Source: Thiobacillus denitrificans (GTDB lineage Bacteria > Pseudomonadota > Gammaproteobacteria > Burkholderiales > Thiobacillaceae). Taken from it: a stretch of 64,000 nt of DNA. Made by a program: the position numbers and the translations under genes. Below are positions 7,793-14,805 of this stretch, piece after piece. The stretch's first letter is position 1, and each line of letters starts with the position of its first letter. The notes below the pieces were generated by a model, which was not told the DNA's origin, did not search any database, and saw only the letters and a list, made by a program, of their open reading frames with translations. The stretch covers positions 118,857 through 182,856 of the forward strand of contig DHHQ01000008.1 of the NCBI GenBank assembly GCA_002403375.1, in the 5' to 3' direction.

Positions 7793-8565
7793 GGCGTTTC
7801 CGGGTCAGGTTGCATTGCGTTGAGTCGGTCGCGCACCTGCTCGCGCACGTCGCGGTCGGCGTCGTCGGCGAGGGCGCGCAGCGCGTCGAGCGGCGCCCGC
7901 CCGGCCGCGCCGAGGCGCACGCGCCAGTCGGGGTCGGCGAGCAGGCGCGCGGCATCGTCGGGCAGCATGCGGGCGGCGGCGATGGCACGCACGTCGGGGT
8001 CTTCGTCGGCGGCCAGCTTCGACAGCGCAAACGCCGGCATCCGGCGCGCCACTTCCTTGCGCACCTCGCGGTCCGGGTCGTGCACCAGCCGCACGAGACT
8101 GCCGTGGGGGATGCGCTGCGCCACGTGCTGGCGCACCAGGTAGTCGGGGTCGCCGAGCATCGCGTGCAGCCGCTCGGCGGGCAGCCGGCTGGCCACGGTG
8201 ATGCGCACCTCGCGGTCGTCGTCGCCGATGAAGGCGGCCAGCTCCTCGGGCGGCAGGCGGGTGACCACGGCGCGGCGCACCGCCTCGTCGCGGTCGTGGG
8301 CGAGCGTGCGCACCGCCTCGACCGGCGCGTAGCGCACGGCGATGGCGCGCCGCTCCCAGAAGGGATCCTGCAGGCAGGCCACGGCGAATTCCGGATTCAT
8401 GCGCAGGAACCGCTCGATCTGCCGCCCGCTGCGCACGACCAGGCAGCGGTCGCCCGGCTCGCAGCGCCCGGCCGCGCGCACCGTGTCGCGGTGCGGGCAG
8501 ACCGTGCAGTCCGCGCGCGGCGTTTCGGCGCGGGCGAGGGTGGGGAAGCGCGGCGTTGCTGCCAT
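7789..8565 (-). CDS. LRV (leucine-rich repeat variant) protein with N-terminal [4Fe-4S] site
   Basis: A 258-residue protein. Four Cys (C20, C23, C35, C41) in the first 45 residues match the [4Fe-4S] binding part of the Azotobacter vinelandii LrvA protein. From about residue 65 come repeats of about 24 residues with a DPD/DDDREVR...VA.RLP pattern, each forming a pair of helices. In Azotobacter this gene also lies in the nif region. The fold suggests a protein-interaction solenoid whose binding might respond to redox state or oxygen. The gene is 4 bases from hemerythrin's end and overlaps the 319-residue gene. Confidence 0.9.
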   Translation of the reverse strand: MAATPRFPTLARAETPRADCTVCPHRDTVRAAGRCEPGDRCLVVRSGRQIERFLRMNPEFAVACLQDPFWERRAIAVRYAPVEAVRTLAHDRDEAVRRAVVTRLPPEELAAFIGDDDREVRITVASRLPAERLHAMLGDPDYLVRQHVAQRIPHGSLVRLVHDPDREVRKEVARRMPAFALSKLAADEDPDVRAIAAARMLPDDAARLLADPDWRVRLGAAGRAPLDALRALADDADRDVREQVRDRLNAMQPDPETP

Positions 8566-8569
8566 CGGC

Positions 8570-8962
8570 TCAACCGGGCTGTGGCGTCCGCCGCAGGTGG
8601 GCCGCCAGCGCCGCGTCCATGGTCGCCAGATGCAGGTCGAACCACGGCGCCAGGCCGTCCTTGACGTAGGCGCGCGCCAGCGCGGTGCGTCCGCGGCGGA
8701 TCGCCAGGTTGAGCTGCACCAGCTCGCCCAGCACCCGGTGATGCTCGCCCTCGTGCTCGGCGATGCCCGGGTAGCGGCTGGCTCGCATCAATCCGCCTTC
8801 CTCGGCGACGTGCATCTTGAACAGCGTCACCAAGGTCTGGAAGCGCACGGGAAATGCGGCGTTGCTGGCCGCGATCAGGCCCGCGATCACTTCGGCGAGC
8901 GCCTCGTGGCTCGCGTCGGTGTCGACCGCCTGCGGGCGTTCGGCGACGGCGGCCGGCATCAT
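8570..8962 (-). CDS. Bacteriohemerythrin-like di-iron protein
   Basis: A 130-residue four-helix-bundle protein. The metal ligands of hemerythrin are visible: H19, H51 and E55 (FKMHVAEEG), H70 and H74 (AEHEGEHH), H111 and D116 (HLATMDA). These bind O2 reversibly at a di-iron site; bacterial members store, deliver or sense O2. The ATG at 8962 overlaps the stop of the SIR2-like gene by 4 bases. In a nif setting it plausibly scavenges or senses oxygen. Confidence 0.9.
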   Translation of the reverse strand: MMPAAVAERPQAVDTDASHEALAEVIAGLIAASNAAFPVRFQTLVTLFKMHVAEEGGLMRASRYPGIAEHEGEHHRVLGELVQLNLAIRRGRTALARAYVKDGLAPWFDLHLATMDAALAAHLRRTPQPG

Positions 8963-9816
8963 GCCGCCGCGGCGACGCGCGAAGCGCCGGCTGCCGCCAG
9001 GAAGTCGGACACGTCGGCGTCGATCCATTCGAAGCCGCGCCTGGCGAGGAAGCGCTTTTCCTTGTCGGTTGCGTTCGGGATCAGCGCCCAGCCGGCCGGC
9101 TCGCCGGCGCCGAACGCGATGTCGCTCATCACCATGCGCTCCGTGTCGCGCGTCAGGCGCAGGCCCAGCAGCAGGTACTGCCGGCCCTGGCGCATGCGCT
9201 TGACGAAGGACGGGATCGCGAAGCCACCCATCAGCTCGGTGACGTAGTCGACAAAGTCGGCGTCGGAGGCAATGTAGTCCGACGCCGGCAGCGGCGTGCC
9301 GAGCGGCTTGAACAGCACCGGCAGGCTGGTGTCCACCGCTTCGTGCTCGATCGGCAGATAGGCCGTGCCGTCGTAGTGGTAGAGGCGGAAGCGGTAGGCG
9401 GTGCCGCCGATGCGCGCCACGCCGACGATCAGCGTGTGCGGCGTGTCGGCGTAGGCCTGCTGCAGCAGCGTGTCGCGGTTGCTGTCGACGACGTAGGGCA
9501 GGCGCTTGCCGGCCAGCCAGCTGTGCAGCGCCGAGCCGCTCCAGGCGGTGTCGCGGTAGACGGCGTCCAGAAGCCGCGTCAGCGCCGAACGGCCGCGCTT
9601 CAGCTCCACGTTCATCGCCGCGCGCGAAAACTCGTACATCAGTTTGGGCGCCATCGGCCGGCCCTCGTTGATCGCGAGGATCAGGCTCTCGCTGTCGGCG
9701 GGAATCGCGCGCCCGGACTGCGGGTCGACCACGCCGGCGAGCGCGCCGGGGCCGAGATAGGGAACCACCGTGCCTTCGGCGAGGCCGGCGAGGATGGTTT
9801 CGAAGCGGGAATGCAT
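8959..9816 (-). CDS. SIR2-like (NAD-binding fold) nif-associated protein
   Basis: A 285-residue protein. The N-terminal segment LAEGTVVPYLGPGAL resembles the nucleotide-binding loop of SIR2-like proteins; the C-terminal part repeats the theme of short beta strands and includes HTLIVGVARIGGTAYRF and GRQYLLLGLRLTRDTER, typical of the SIR2_2-like group found in bacterial operons. No zinc Cys tetrad of sirtuins is seen, so true deacylase activity is doubtful. The start at 9816 has AAGGAG about 5 bases upstream. It heads a fully coupled four-gene operon with hemerythrin, LRV and the unknown gene. Confidence 0.75.
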   Translation of the reverse strand: MHSRFETILAGLAEGTVVPYLGPGALAGVVDPQSGRAIPADSESLILAINEGRPMAPKLMYEFSRAAMNVELKRGRSALTRLLDAVYRDTAWSGSALHSWLAGKRLPYVVDSNRDTLLQQAYADTPHTLIVGVARIGGTAYRFRLYHYDGTAYLPIEHEAVDTSLPVLFKPLGTPLPASDYIASDADFVDYVTELMGGFAIPSFVKRMRQGRQYLLLGLRLTRDTERMVMSDIAFGAGEPAGWALIPNATDKEKRFLARRGFEWIDADVSDFLAAAGASRVAAAA

Positions 9817-10189
9817 GGGCAACTCCTTGTTGGTTGGGTCAACACGGGGAGTCGTGCAAGAAGCGGGCCGCAGCCTAGACATCGAATTGGCGCGGGTTTG
9901 CGGCCGGTCGTCGATGTCGGGTTTGCGCCAAGAGGGGGAGGGCGTGTCGCAAACGCGCCCCGCAGAAAGAAAGCGCATCCGGGAACAGCAGTGTGCGATG
10001 CAAGCCCAGGCTTCCATGTCCGGAAGTTCCCCGGGAAATCAGCTCGCTACGCCGAGCGCAGGAAGCGGAGTAGGGGATTGGTTCGATACGTTGGGAAAAC
10101 CGTGGTCGTCCCATATCATTGCGGCGTGCCGACTAGATTTGGCGAGTGGCGACCCACTCCATGACGCTTTTGCGTTCATGATTAGGGCG
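9817..10189. other. Non-coding gap between the SIR2 operon and the cassette array
   Basis: No convincing gene is seen. On the minus strand at 9855-9870 the sequence CGGCCCG-CTTC-TTGCA resembles a -24/-12 promoter with two mismatches in the -24 part; it would serve the SIR2 operon, but no exact TGT-N10-ACA NifA site was found upstream. A perfect 14-base palindrome TTAGGGCGCCCTAA lies at 10182-10195 at the edge of the cassette region. Open frames over the gap read as shadow translations. Confidence 0.4.
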
Positions 10190-10293
10190 CCCTAAAAAAT
10201 GATAACTAATTGTTTAATAGCTGTTTTTTCAATCGGGTCCTTACGAATGACGCTTTATAAAGCGTCATTTAGGATGGACACTTTACGTTAGGG
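10190..10293 (+). mobile_element. Possible first attC (or attI-like) site of the cassette array
   Basis: The stretch begins with CCCTAAA and ends with ACGTTAGGG, the outer inverse pair expected of an attC, and holds a long central stem: GAATGACGCTTTA at 10248-10260 pairs with TAAAGCGTCATT at 10261-10272. It directly precedes the first cassette gene. The 3' core GTTAGGG departs from GTTRRRY in the last base and the left core lacks AAC, so it may be degenerate, or the end of an attI. Confidence 0.4.
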
Positions 10294-10303
10294 TTCTCTA
10301 CAG

Positions 10304-10612
10304 ATGGCGAAACACAAGGCCCGGCTTATTTCGCTGCTTGTCATTGAAGCTGCGCTTGTTGCGCTTCATGTCGCCCTCCGCGCACCGGCAGAAGCTAGCG
10401 TTTCGCCGGCCTTCGAGTGGCATTTTTGGGGCGCCCTTATTGTCGGCGTGGCCCTGGTTGGTTATGCCCTTTCAATTCGGTGCCCTGTGCCAGGCTGCCG
10501 CAAGCAGCAGGTATTTCGCGGCCTGTCATTCTTCAATCTTCGTTGGCCATCCGAGCGTTGCCATTCATGCGGCTCAACATTGGAGCAAAAGCCAAGTGGT
10601 CACAAACCCTAA
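10304..10612 (+). CDS. Cassette-encoded small membrane protein with zinc-ribbon-like Cys
   Basis: A 102-residue protein with two hydrophobic stretches near residues 7-26 (LISLLVIEAALVALHVAL) and 40-57 (FWGALIVGVALVGYALSI), then a soluble tail with C60-x4-C65 and C86-x2-C89 (CHSCG), the spacing of a zinc ribbon. Family not recognised. The TAA stop lies inside the left end of the attC site, typical of a gene cassette. Base composition is more A+T-rich than in the nif genes, consistent with transfer. Confidence 0.75.
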   Translation: MAKHKARLISLLVIEAALVALHVALRAPAEASVSPAFEWHFWGALIVGVALVGYALSIRCPVPGCRKQQVFRGLSFFNLRWPSERCHSCGSTLEQKPSGHKP

Positions 10613-10684
10613 CCCGGCGCTCAACCTCGCTCCCTTCGGTCGCTGGACGGCGCTAAAGCGCCGCCGGTTAGCTCTACGTTGGGC
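10607..10684 (+). mobile_element. attC site 1
   Basis: About 78 bases. The left core CCCTAAC (10607-10613) and right core GTTGGGC (10678-10684) are inverse. The centre holds GGACGGCGCTAAAGCGCCGCC, a stem with a short loop. Recombination would occur at the G/TT of the right core. Confidence 0.82.
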
Positions 10685-10693
10685 GCCATAGAT

Positions 10694-10858
10694 ATGATTT
10701 CGTACACGCATCCGACCGTTATCACTTTTGGTGTGTTCGTTGTCGCACTCCTCGCAGAAAGCTGTTCTCGTGGCGTTACCTTAGAGGACTCCGGAAGGAT
10801 CACCCAGATCTCTGGGAGAAAAGCGGCTGTCGCACTATCTGGACCGACTCTGACTTGA
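10694..10858 (+). CDS. Short cassette ORF (54 residues), possible N-terminal half of a broken gene
   Basis: ATG at 10694, MISYTHPTVITFGVFVVALL..., with one hydrophobic segment in residues 6-20 and a stop at 10856-10858. It is the first frame after attC 1. The next frame starts with TTG overlapping this stop (TTGA at 10855-10858), so the two are either coupled or the halves of one gene separated by a frameshift. Not recognised. Confidence 0.45.
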   Translation: MISYTHPTVITFGVFVVALLAESCSRGVTLEDSGRITQISGRKAAVALSGPTLT

Positions 10859-11037
10859 TCCGTGCTTGGCCGACGATTCGCTTCCTATTGCATCGTGAGT
10901 ACGGCGCACGACCCACGCCCGGCACGATTTTTTGCGAGAGCTATCGGAGCGCAGTCTTAATTAGTTATTTCGCTGCGGCAGGCAGTGTCGTCGCATTTTT
11001 CATTAGCATGTTCATTTTTGGCTCGCCGAAGCAATGA
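10855..11037 (+). CDS. Second short cassette ORF (60 residues), membrane-anchored C-terminus
   Basis: The frame opens at TTG 10855 and ends at TGA 11037, 10 bases before attC 2. The last 25 residues (SYFAAAGSVVAFFISMFIFG) form a membrane helix. A -1 shift would join it to the ORF at 10694 as one protein of about 115 residues. Family unknown. Confidence 0.4.
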   Translation: MIRAWPTIRFLLHREYGARPTPGTIFCESYRSAVLISYFAAAGSVVAFFISMFIFGSPKQ

Positions 11038-11047
11038 TAAGAATGAC

Positions 11048-11128
11048 GCCCAACACTTCGGTCAAGCGGGACTGGCTTACAGCGCGCTTCGCCCGCTTCC
11101 AGCCAGCCCCTTACCTTCGACGTTGGGC
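11048..11128 (+). mobile_element. attC site 2
   Basis: An 81-base site with left core GCCCAAC (11048-11054) and right core GTTGGGC (11122-11128), exact inverse repeats. Inner arms GACTGGC / GCCAGCC and the central GAAGCGGGCGAAGCGCGC-type stem are also present. This is a textbook attC. Confidence 0.92.
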
Positions 11129-11145
11129 ATCTTAGGAGAGTCGTC

Positions 11146-11433
11146 TTGCTAAGTGAAGTGCACAATGGCTGGACCGTCACGTTCAAAAAGAACATTCATA
11201 TGTACTGCCACCTTCTGAAGCTATCAAAAGGTAATCGTGTGTATGAAGTGCAGTGCGAAGACTCCCCCTTAAGTAACGGACTTGTGGGAATGTGGCCATA
11301 TTCCCTAAATCTTGAAGATGCGGAATATCAAGACTTACTGTTAGGGCTGCGTGAGTGGGCTAAACACTCAGGAATGAAGTACAGAATGTATACATCAAAG
11401 AACGAATACGAGACAAATGATGATGGAACATAA
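11146..11433 (+). CDS. Cassette-encoded hypothetical protein (95 residues)
   Basis: A soluble 95-residue protein (MLSEVHNGWTVTFKKNIHMY...), ending acidic. The TTG start at 11146 is preferred because TAGGAGAG lies 5-8 bases upstream; the first ATG (11164) has no such site. It lies alone between two attC sites, 7 bases from the second. No family recognised. It is clearly richer in A+T than the nif genes. Confidence 0.7.
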   Translation: MLSEVHNGWTVTFKKNIHMYCHLLKLSKGNRVYEVQCEDSPLSNGLVGMWPYSLNLEDAEYQDLLLGLREWAKHSGMKYRMYTSKNEYETNDDGT

Positions 11434-11439
11434 AGTGAA

Positions 11440-11499
11440 GCCCAACCCCGCGCTCAAGTGGGACGCGCCTTCGGCGCGCCCCTTAGCTTTACGTTAGGC
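11440..11499 (+). mobile_element. attC site 3
   Basis: A compact 60-base site. GCCCAAC at 11440-11446 and GTTAGGC at 11493-11499 are the outer cores; GGACGCGCC / GGCGCGCC with a TTC loop form the central stem. Confidence 0.92.
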
Positions 11500-11507
11500 C
11501 AAAAACC

Positions 11508-11834
11508 ATGAGCGACATCATTTTTTCAACGTGGCAGGGAAAGGTAAGCCTTGCAAAAGCATTTTGGGGCTACTTCGTCCTTGGCCAAATCTTGTTGAGT
11601 CTTACCATTGTTGCGTTATCGCTCCCCTCGTTACTTTTTGGCGTCGAGGGCATAGAAAAGGTTTCCACCGTCACTTTTCCCATTTATGACGTATTTCTTG
11701 TGTGGGCCTTGGTAGGCATTTGGAAATGCTCTCCAAACACCAGGCGCCAGCCCTTTTCAATAGCCGCAAAAGCGTTCGTTATTCTGTTTTCGTCTTTATG
11801 GGTGGTTGCTAGTGTTCAGTACTATTTTGCCTAA
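11508..11834 (+). CDS. Cassette-encoded small membrane protein (108 residues)
   Basis: Starts MSDIIFSTWQGKVSLAKAFW 8 bases after attC 3. Three hydrophobic helices are seen at about residues 19-44, 57-72 and 84-105. The opening WQGKVSLAKAFWGYFVLG resembles short membrane proteins common in integron cassettes. Function unknown. The TAA stop lies inside attC 4. Confidence 0.75.
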   Translation: MSDIIFSTWQGKVSLAKAFWGYFVLGQILLSLTIVALSLPSLLFGVEGIEKVSTVTFPIYDVFLVWALVGIWKCSPNTRRQPFSIAAKAFVILFSSLWVVASVQYYFA

Positions 11835-11906
11835 CCCTTCGGTCAAGTTCGCTCCACTTCGTTCCGCTGGGCCGCGCCGCAAGCGGCGCGCCCCTTACCT
11901 CGAACG
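11829..11906 (+). mobile_element. attC site 4, interrupted in its right core
   Basis: Left core GCCTAAC (11829-11835) and the central stem GGGCCGCGCCGC / GCGGCGCGCCCC are intact, and the site runs to CTCGAACGT, where GTTAGGC is expected. The last bases are instead GTAAAAATGG, the start of the 75-base REP doublet. The site is therefore broken within the recombination core. Confidence 0.78.
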
Positions 11907-11976
11907 TAAAAATGGGGTCGGACACGATATTCATGGTCCGAGCCAAGTCAACAATCGTGTCCGACCCCATTTCCCC
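11902..11976. repeat. REP doublet, copy 1 (GGGGTCGGACACG type)
   Basis: A 75-base unit identical to 12561-12635. Its 19-base perfect inverted arms are at 11910-11928 (AAATGGGGTCGGACACGAT) and 11954-11972. This is the form of paired REP sequences moved by RAYT transposases, a remnant of which lies 700 bases downstream. Confidence 0.85.
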
Positions 11977-11979
11977 CAT

Positions 11980-12249
11980 TCCACAGTGGGAGTTTCCACA
12001 GCTTCTTCGGGCGCGCAGTGGAGCCAAACTACAGCAATATCGGTCGGGGTGTCGGTTGACTTTTGCTCTAACCCTCCCCCATCGGCATGTGAAGAGCCTG
12101 AAGAGCATCCCGCAATCCCCGACAGTGCTTCTTATGGAATATCAAGGCACTTGGGTGTGACGGTCACAGCCAAGGGCGCGGTGTGCCTAAACGTGGGAAT
12201 CTCAACCCCTATGCCTGGTAGCGTAAGTTGGGATTTGCCTAAAAAGTAA
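11980..12249 (+). pseudogene. 3' fragment of an unknown cassette gene
   Basis: An open frame of about 90 codons enters from the REP doublet without a start of its own and ends at TAA 12249. It reads VGVSTASSGAQWSQTTAISVG and ends GISTPMPGSVSWDLPKK, with three Cys. The real N-terminus seems to have been lost when the REP doublet was inserted. It precedes a small membrane gene by 11 bases, as in a toxin-immunity or secreted-protein pair, but nothing else supports that. Confidence 0.5.
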
Positions 12250-12260
12250 GGGGTGGGTCG

Positions 12261-12524
12261 ATGAATACTATCCAGTTGCTATTAAGTATTGCTATTTCAT
12301 GTTTGGTTGTGGTGCTTTTCTACTATCAAATTCAGGTCCTTTTTCACACAAAACCGGGAATGCTCGCGCGTGTCGTCTATGGAGGATGGATTTTCCATCC
12401 TGAGTATTTGGAGCAAGGGGGTAAGTGTTACAGAAAAAAACTTTTGGCTTCCATGGCGATATTTGTTGTTTTGACCTTGATTTTAATGTTTATGCCGGGC
12501 GCTGCGGCCACGGCAACTAAATGA
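12261..12524 (+). CDS. Small two-helix membrane protein (87 residues)
   Basis: ATG at 12261 with AAGGGGTGGG a few bases upstream. Two hydrophobic helices are at about residues 5-25 (LLLSIAISCLVVVLFYYQIQ) and 64-80 (LLASMAIFVVLTLILMFM). Family not recognised. It follows the truncated frame by 11 bases and probably formed a pair with it. Confidence 0.6.
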   Translation: MNTIQLLLSIAISCLVVVLFYYQIQVLFHTKPGMLARVVYGGWIFHPEYLEQGGKCYRKKLLASMAIFVVLTLILMFMPGAAATATK

Positions 12525-12560
12525 GCAAAGCGGGGTCAGATACCGTCTTGAAACCGAGAA

Positions 12561-12635
12561 GAACGTAAAAATGGGGTCGGACACGATATTCATGGTCCGA
12601 GCCAAGTCAACAATCGTGTCCGACCCCATTTCCCC
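12561..12635. repeat. REP doublet, copy 2 (GGGGTCGGACACG type)
   Basis: Identical over 75 bases to copy 1. It is fused directly to the coding remnant of the RAYT transposase at 12636. A single head of the second family, GGGGTCAGATACCGTCTTG, lies just upstream at 12532-12550. Confidence 0.85.
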
Positions 12636-13220
12636 GGCCGGGTGGGGCATGTGTTCCAGGGGCGTTACAAGGCAATCCTGGTTGAACGCGACAACTATCT
12701 GCTGGAATTGGCGCGCTACATCGTGCTGAATCCGCTGCGCGCCGGGATGGTGAAAAAACTGGAAGGCTGGCCCTGGAGCAGTTACTTCGCCACCTGCGGC
12801 CAGGCAGACGCCCCTGACTGGTTGCATACCGACTGGATTCTGGCGCAGTTCGGGCGGCAGCGTGCGAGCGCGATTCACAAGTACGTGGAGTTCGTGCATC
12901 AAGGTGCGCGGCTGCCGAGCGTGTGGACGCAGCTGCAGGGGCAGATTTATCTAGGCTCGGAAAGCTTCGTCCGGAGCATGCAGGCGCTCATCGAGAAGAA
13001 GCCGGCGCTGGATGAAATTCCGCGTGCCCAGCGTCGAGCGCTGACACAATCGCTGGCGGACTTTGAGCGTCGCCACGATCGCAACGAGGCGATCGCCCGC
13101 GCGTACCTGTCTGGCCAGCATACGATGGCGGCGATCGCCGCCCATTTTGGTGTTCACTACACAACGGTGAGCCGGCTGGTGAAGGCTTACGAAAAAACGG
13201 GGGGGAGGTCGATGTGTTAA
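12636..13220 (+). pseudogene. REP-associated tyrosine transposase (RAYT), N-terminal truncation
   Basis: About 194 codons, joined at the left to a REP doublet. GRVGHVFQGRYKAILVERDN and YIVLNPLRAGMV are hallmarks of the Y1/RAYT family, followed by a C-terminal HTH extension (AIAAHFGVHYTTVSRLVKAY). The first part of the family, which carries the His-hydrophobic-His metal site, is missing, and the apparent GTG start at 12642 is not natural. The element is therefore expected to be inactive. REP-like GGGGTCAG heads bracket it (12532 and, inverted, 13229). Confidence 0.85.
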
Positions 13221-13272
13221 TGAAAGACCTGACCCCGGTTTTCATCTGATATGAAAAAAATCGTTATTAGGC

Positions 13273-13797
13273 GTGATTGCGGGAGTCGCACTCACCATCG
13301 CGGTGATTGCGGCCGGTTTGTATTACGTTTACGAGAAGGGCAAAGTATTGCAGGCGGACATAAAGGCCGACATTGAGCTGGAGCGGCAACGCGCTGTTGA
13401 CCAGTTTGGTACGACGTGCGAAAACGCAAATGCCAAAATCGCCGAGTTTGTCTACAACGAGCTCAAGCCGGGGCTCTCAGCATTGTCGGCGGAGGGGCAA
13501 GGTAAAGACGAACGTCATTTGTCGCTTCTCGCCTTGATAGAAAAACATGCTGCGTACGCTTCCTACTGTGGGCGCAATGTGCGCTACCCAACCGGCGATC
13601 GTGACTTCGAGTCCGCGGAGAAATTGATCAAGCTGACTTCCGGCCTCAAGGACATGCACACCTATCTTGCGGCCTCCAGGCACGAGAATTGCGACAGTGA
13701 CTGCCGCGCTCTGCTGCTGAACAGCGCAGCGAATGAATTTCCCAAACTCGACAAGGTTTTGGTTGCAGACTGGCAGTGGCAGCAAGGGGAACAATAA
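13273..13797 (+). CDS. Membrane-anchored hypothetical protein with an N-terminal frameshift
   Basis: The frame reads VIAGVALTIAVIAAGLYYVY (membrane anchor), then a charged region and a periplasmic-looking domain with Cys at YCGRNVRYP and CDSDCRALLL. The natural start seems to be ATG 13251, giving MKKSLLGVIAGVAL..., but the run of seven A after the ATG is one base too long, shifting frame; the open frame in view starts only at GTG 13273. Either the gene is frameshifted, slips at the A run, or the base is an error. It lies between REP-like sequences. Family unknown. Confidence 0.65.
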   Translation: MIAGVALTIAVIAAGLYYVYEKGKVLQADIKADIELERQRAVDQFGTTCENANAKIAEFVYNELKPGLSALSAEGQGKDERHLSLLALIEKHAAYASYCGRNVRYPTGDRDFESAEKLIKLTSGLKDMHTYLAASRHENCDSDCRALLLNSAANEFPKLDKVLVADWQWQQGEQ

Positions 13798-13812
13798 CCA
13801 AACAAGCATGAC

Positions 13813-13857
13813 GGGGTCAGGTCTTGCCTTTTGCCGCAAAAGACAAGACCTGACCCC
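13813..13857. repeat. REP palindrome (GGGGTCAGGTCTTG type)
   Basis: GGGGTCAGGTCTTG at 13813-13826 and its exact inverse at 13844-13857 enclose 17 bases. It is the second REP family in the region. A terminator role is unlikely because no T run follows. Confidence 0.8.
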
Positions 13858-13931
13858 AAGGTTTCATTAATGCGAGATCTGGGTCCGAGGAGTGATGTCG
13901 TGTCCAAGTTGCCCAGGTTTCTCGCGAAAAG

Positions 13932-14243
13932 GTGGGCATCGTGGATTATCTTGTCAGGTTTTTTGTTTTTTCTATTTACCTTTCTTTCTTTTTCTCGTTT
14001 GGATGGTGTCTTTATCTTATAAGTAAATTGTACGGTACACGGGAGTACGGCGGGAGGCTTTATAATCTCACCTTGCTGAAAGCGGCGGCCTCAAGTGTAT
14101 TTTTGTATTTTGCTTTTGCTGTTGGTGATTTTAGTGGTATCCCTAGAGAGGATTTTGGTTCGGGCTGGATGTTTTTGCTGTCGCTGTTTCTTCTCGTCGG
14201 CGGCTGGGTCCTCCACTGGGTCAGGTTCCGAAAGAAAGCATAA
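13932..14243 (+). CDS. Small membrane protein (103 residues)
   Basis: GTG start at 13932, with an alternative GTG at 13941. Hydrophobic helices are at about residues 7-30 (LVRFFVFSIYLSFFFSFGW), 48-65 and 78-97. It is A+T-rich and flanked by REP-like sequences; the gene's 3' end itself contains a GGGTCAGG motif (14218-14225). Not recognised. Confidence 0.55.
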   Translation: MGIVDYLVRFFVFSIYLSFFFSFGWCLYLISKLYGTREYGGRLYNLTLLKAAASSVFLYFAFAVGDFSGIPREDFGSGWMFLLSLFLLVGGWVLHWVRFRKKA

Positions 14244-14638
14244 ATAGGGTCAGACCACAATTCGTCTGTCCAAACGTCTAGAAACAGCCGCTCACCATGG
14301 GATAGAAAAACAATGCTCAAATTCCTGCAGTCGGTTTTGAACGGTGGCCAGTCAAAGCCCCCCCTGTGAGGCCAAGGCAGGTCGACCTCTCCGCCGCCCT
14401 CGAGTGTCGAGGTTCCGGGCGCTGAAGGATTGTCGCTTGAACCGCTTCTTAGGCAGGTTCACCACAGGTGGGGTCAGGTCTTGCAAAACTACATTCCGCG
14501 CCCGCGTTCTAAGCCGATGTTGTCTTGCAAGACCTGACCCCGGGGCTGTGACTCAGCGCTTCGAGCGACCTCGTAAACCGCTGCGCGCTTTTCTCGGCGC
14601 CTCAAGCGCAACGTCAGGCGCATGAAGGAGAGACCGTG
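14244..14638. other. REP-rich spacer with a possible attC remnant
   Basis: No gene is seen. It contains AGGGTCAGACC (14246-14256), the long inverted pair at 14470-14541, and near the end GGCGCCTCAAGCGCAACGTCAGGC (about 14597-14620), which resembles the right half of an attC with a one-base departure (GTCAGGC for GTTAGGC). Confidence 0.4.
14470..14541. repeat. REP pair (GGGGTCAGGTCTTGCAA type)
   Basis: A 17-base sequence at 14470-14486 and its perfect inverse at 14525-14541, with 38 bases between. It shares its first 14 bases with the palindrome at 13813. Confidence 0.82.
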
Positions 14639-14797
14639 GTGACATATACAGCGGCATCGACCGAGCTTGAATGCATATCGAACGGTTTGATGATGTATGC
14701 GTTCTCATTAGCCAAAGCAGGCCAGCAGAGCGAGGGGGGCAAATTGGCCCCCGAACTCACGAGACTGAGAAAGTCCATCGAGGAAACTACAAGGTGA
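14639..14797 (+). CDS. Possible small protein (52 residues)
   Basis: GTG at 14639 (or 14636), with AAGGAGAG 6-9 bases upstream, opens a frame reading VTYTAASTELECISNGLMMY... and ending KSIEETTR, stop at 14795. The strong ribosome binding site and the position after a possible attC half favour a real cassette gene, but the short length leaves doubt. Not recognised. Confidence 0.42.
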   Translation: MTYTAASTELECISNGLMMYAFSLAKAGQQSEGGKLAPELTRLRKSIEETTR

Positions 14798-14805
14798 AGA
14801 CCCTG

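Noticed and set aside
9856..9870. Certain sigma-54 promoter for the SIR2 operon
   Set aside because: The -24 part has two mismatches and no exact NifA site was found upstream, so it is kept only as a weak candidate within the gap entry.
11806..12249. A single 147-codon gene across attC 4 and the REP doublet
   Set aside because: The first 55 codons are translation of the attC and the doublet; only the 3' part may be a real fragment.
13813..13857. Rho-independent terminator
   Set aside because: The palindrome is a member of the local REP family and no T run follows either arm.
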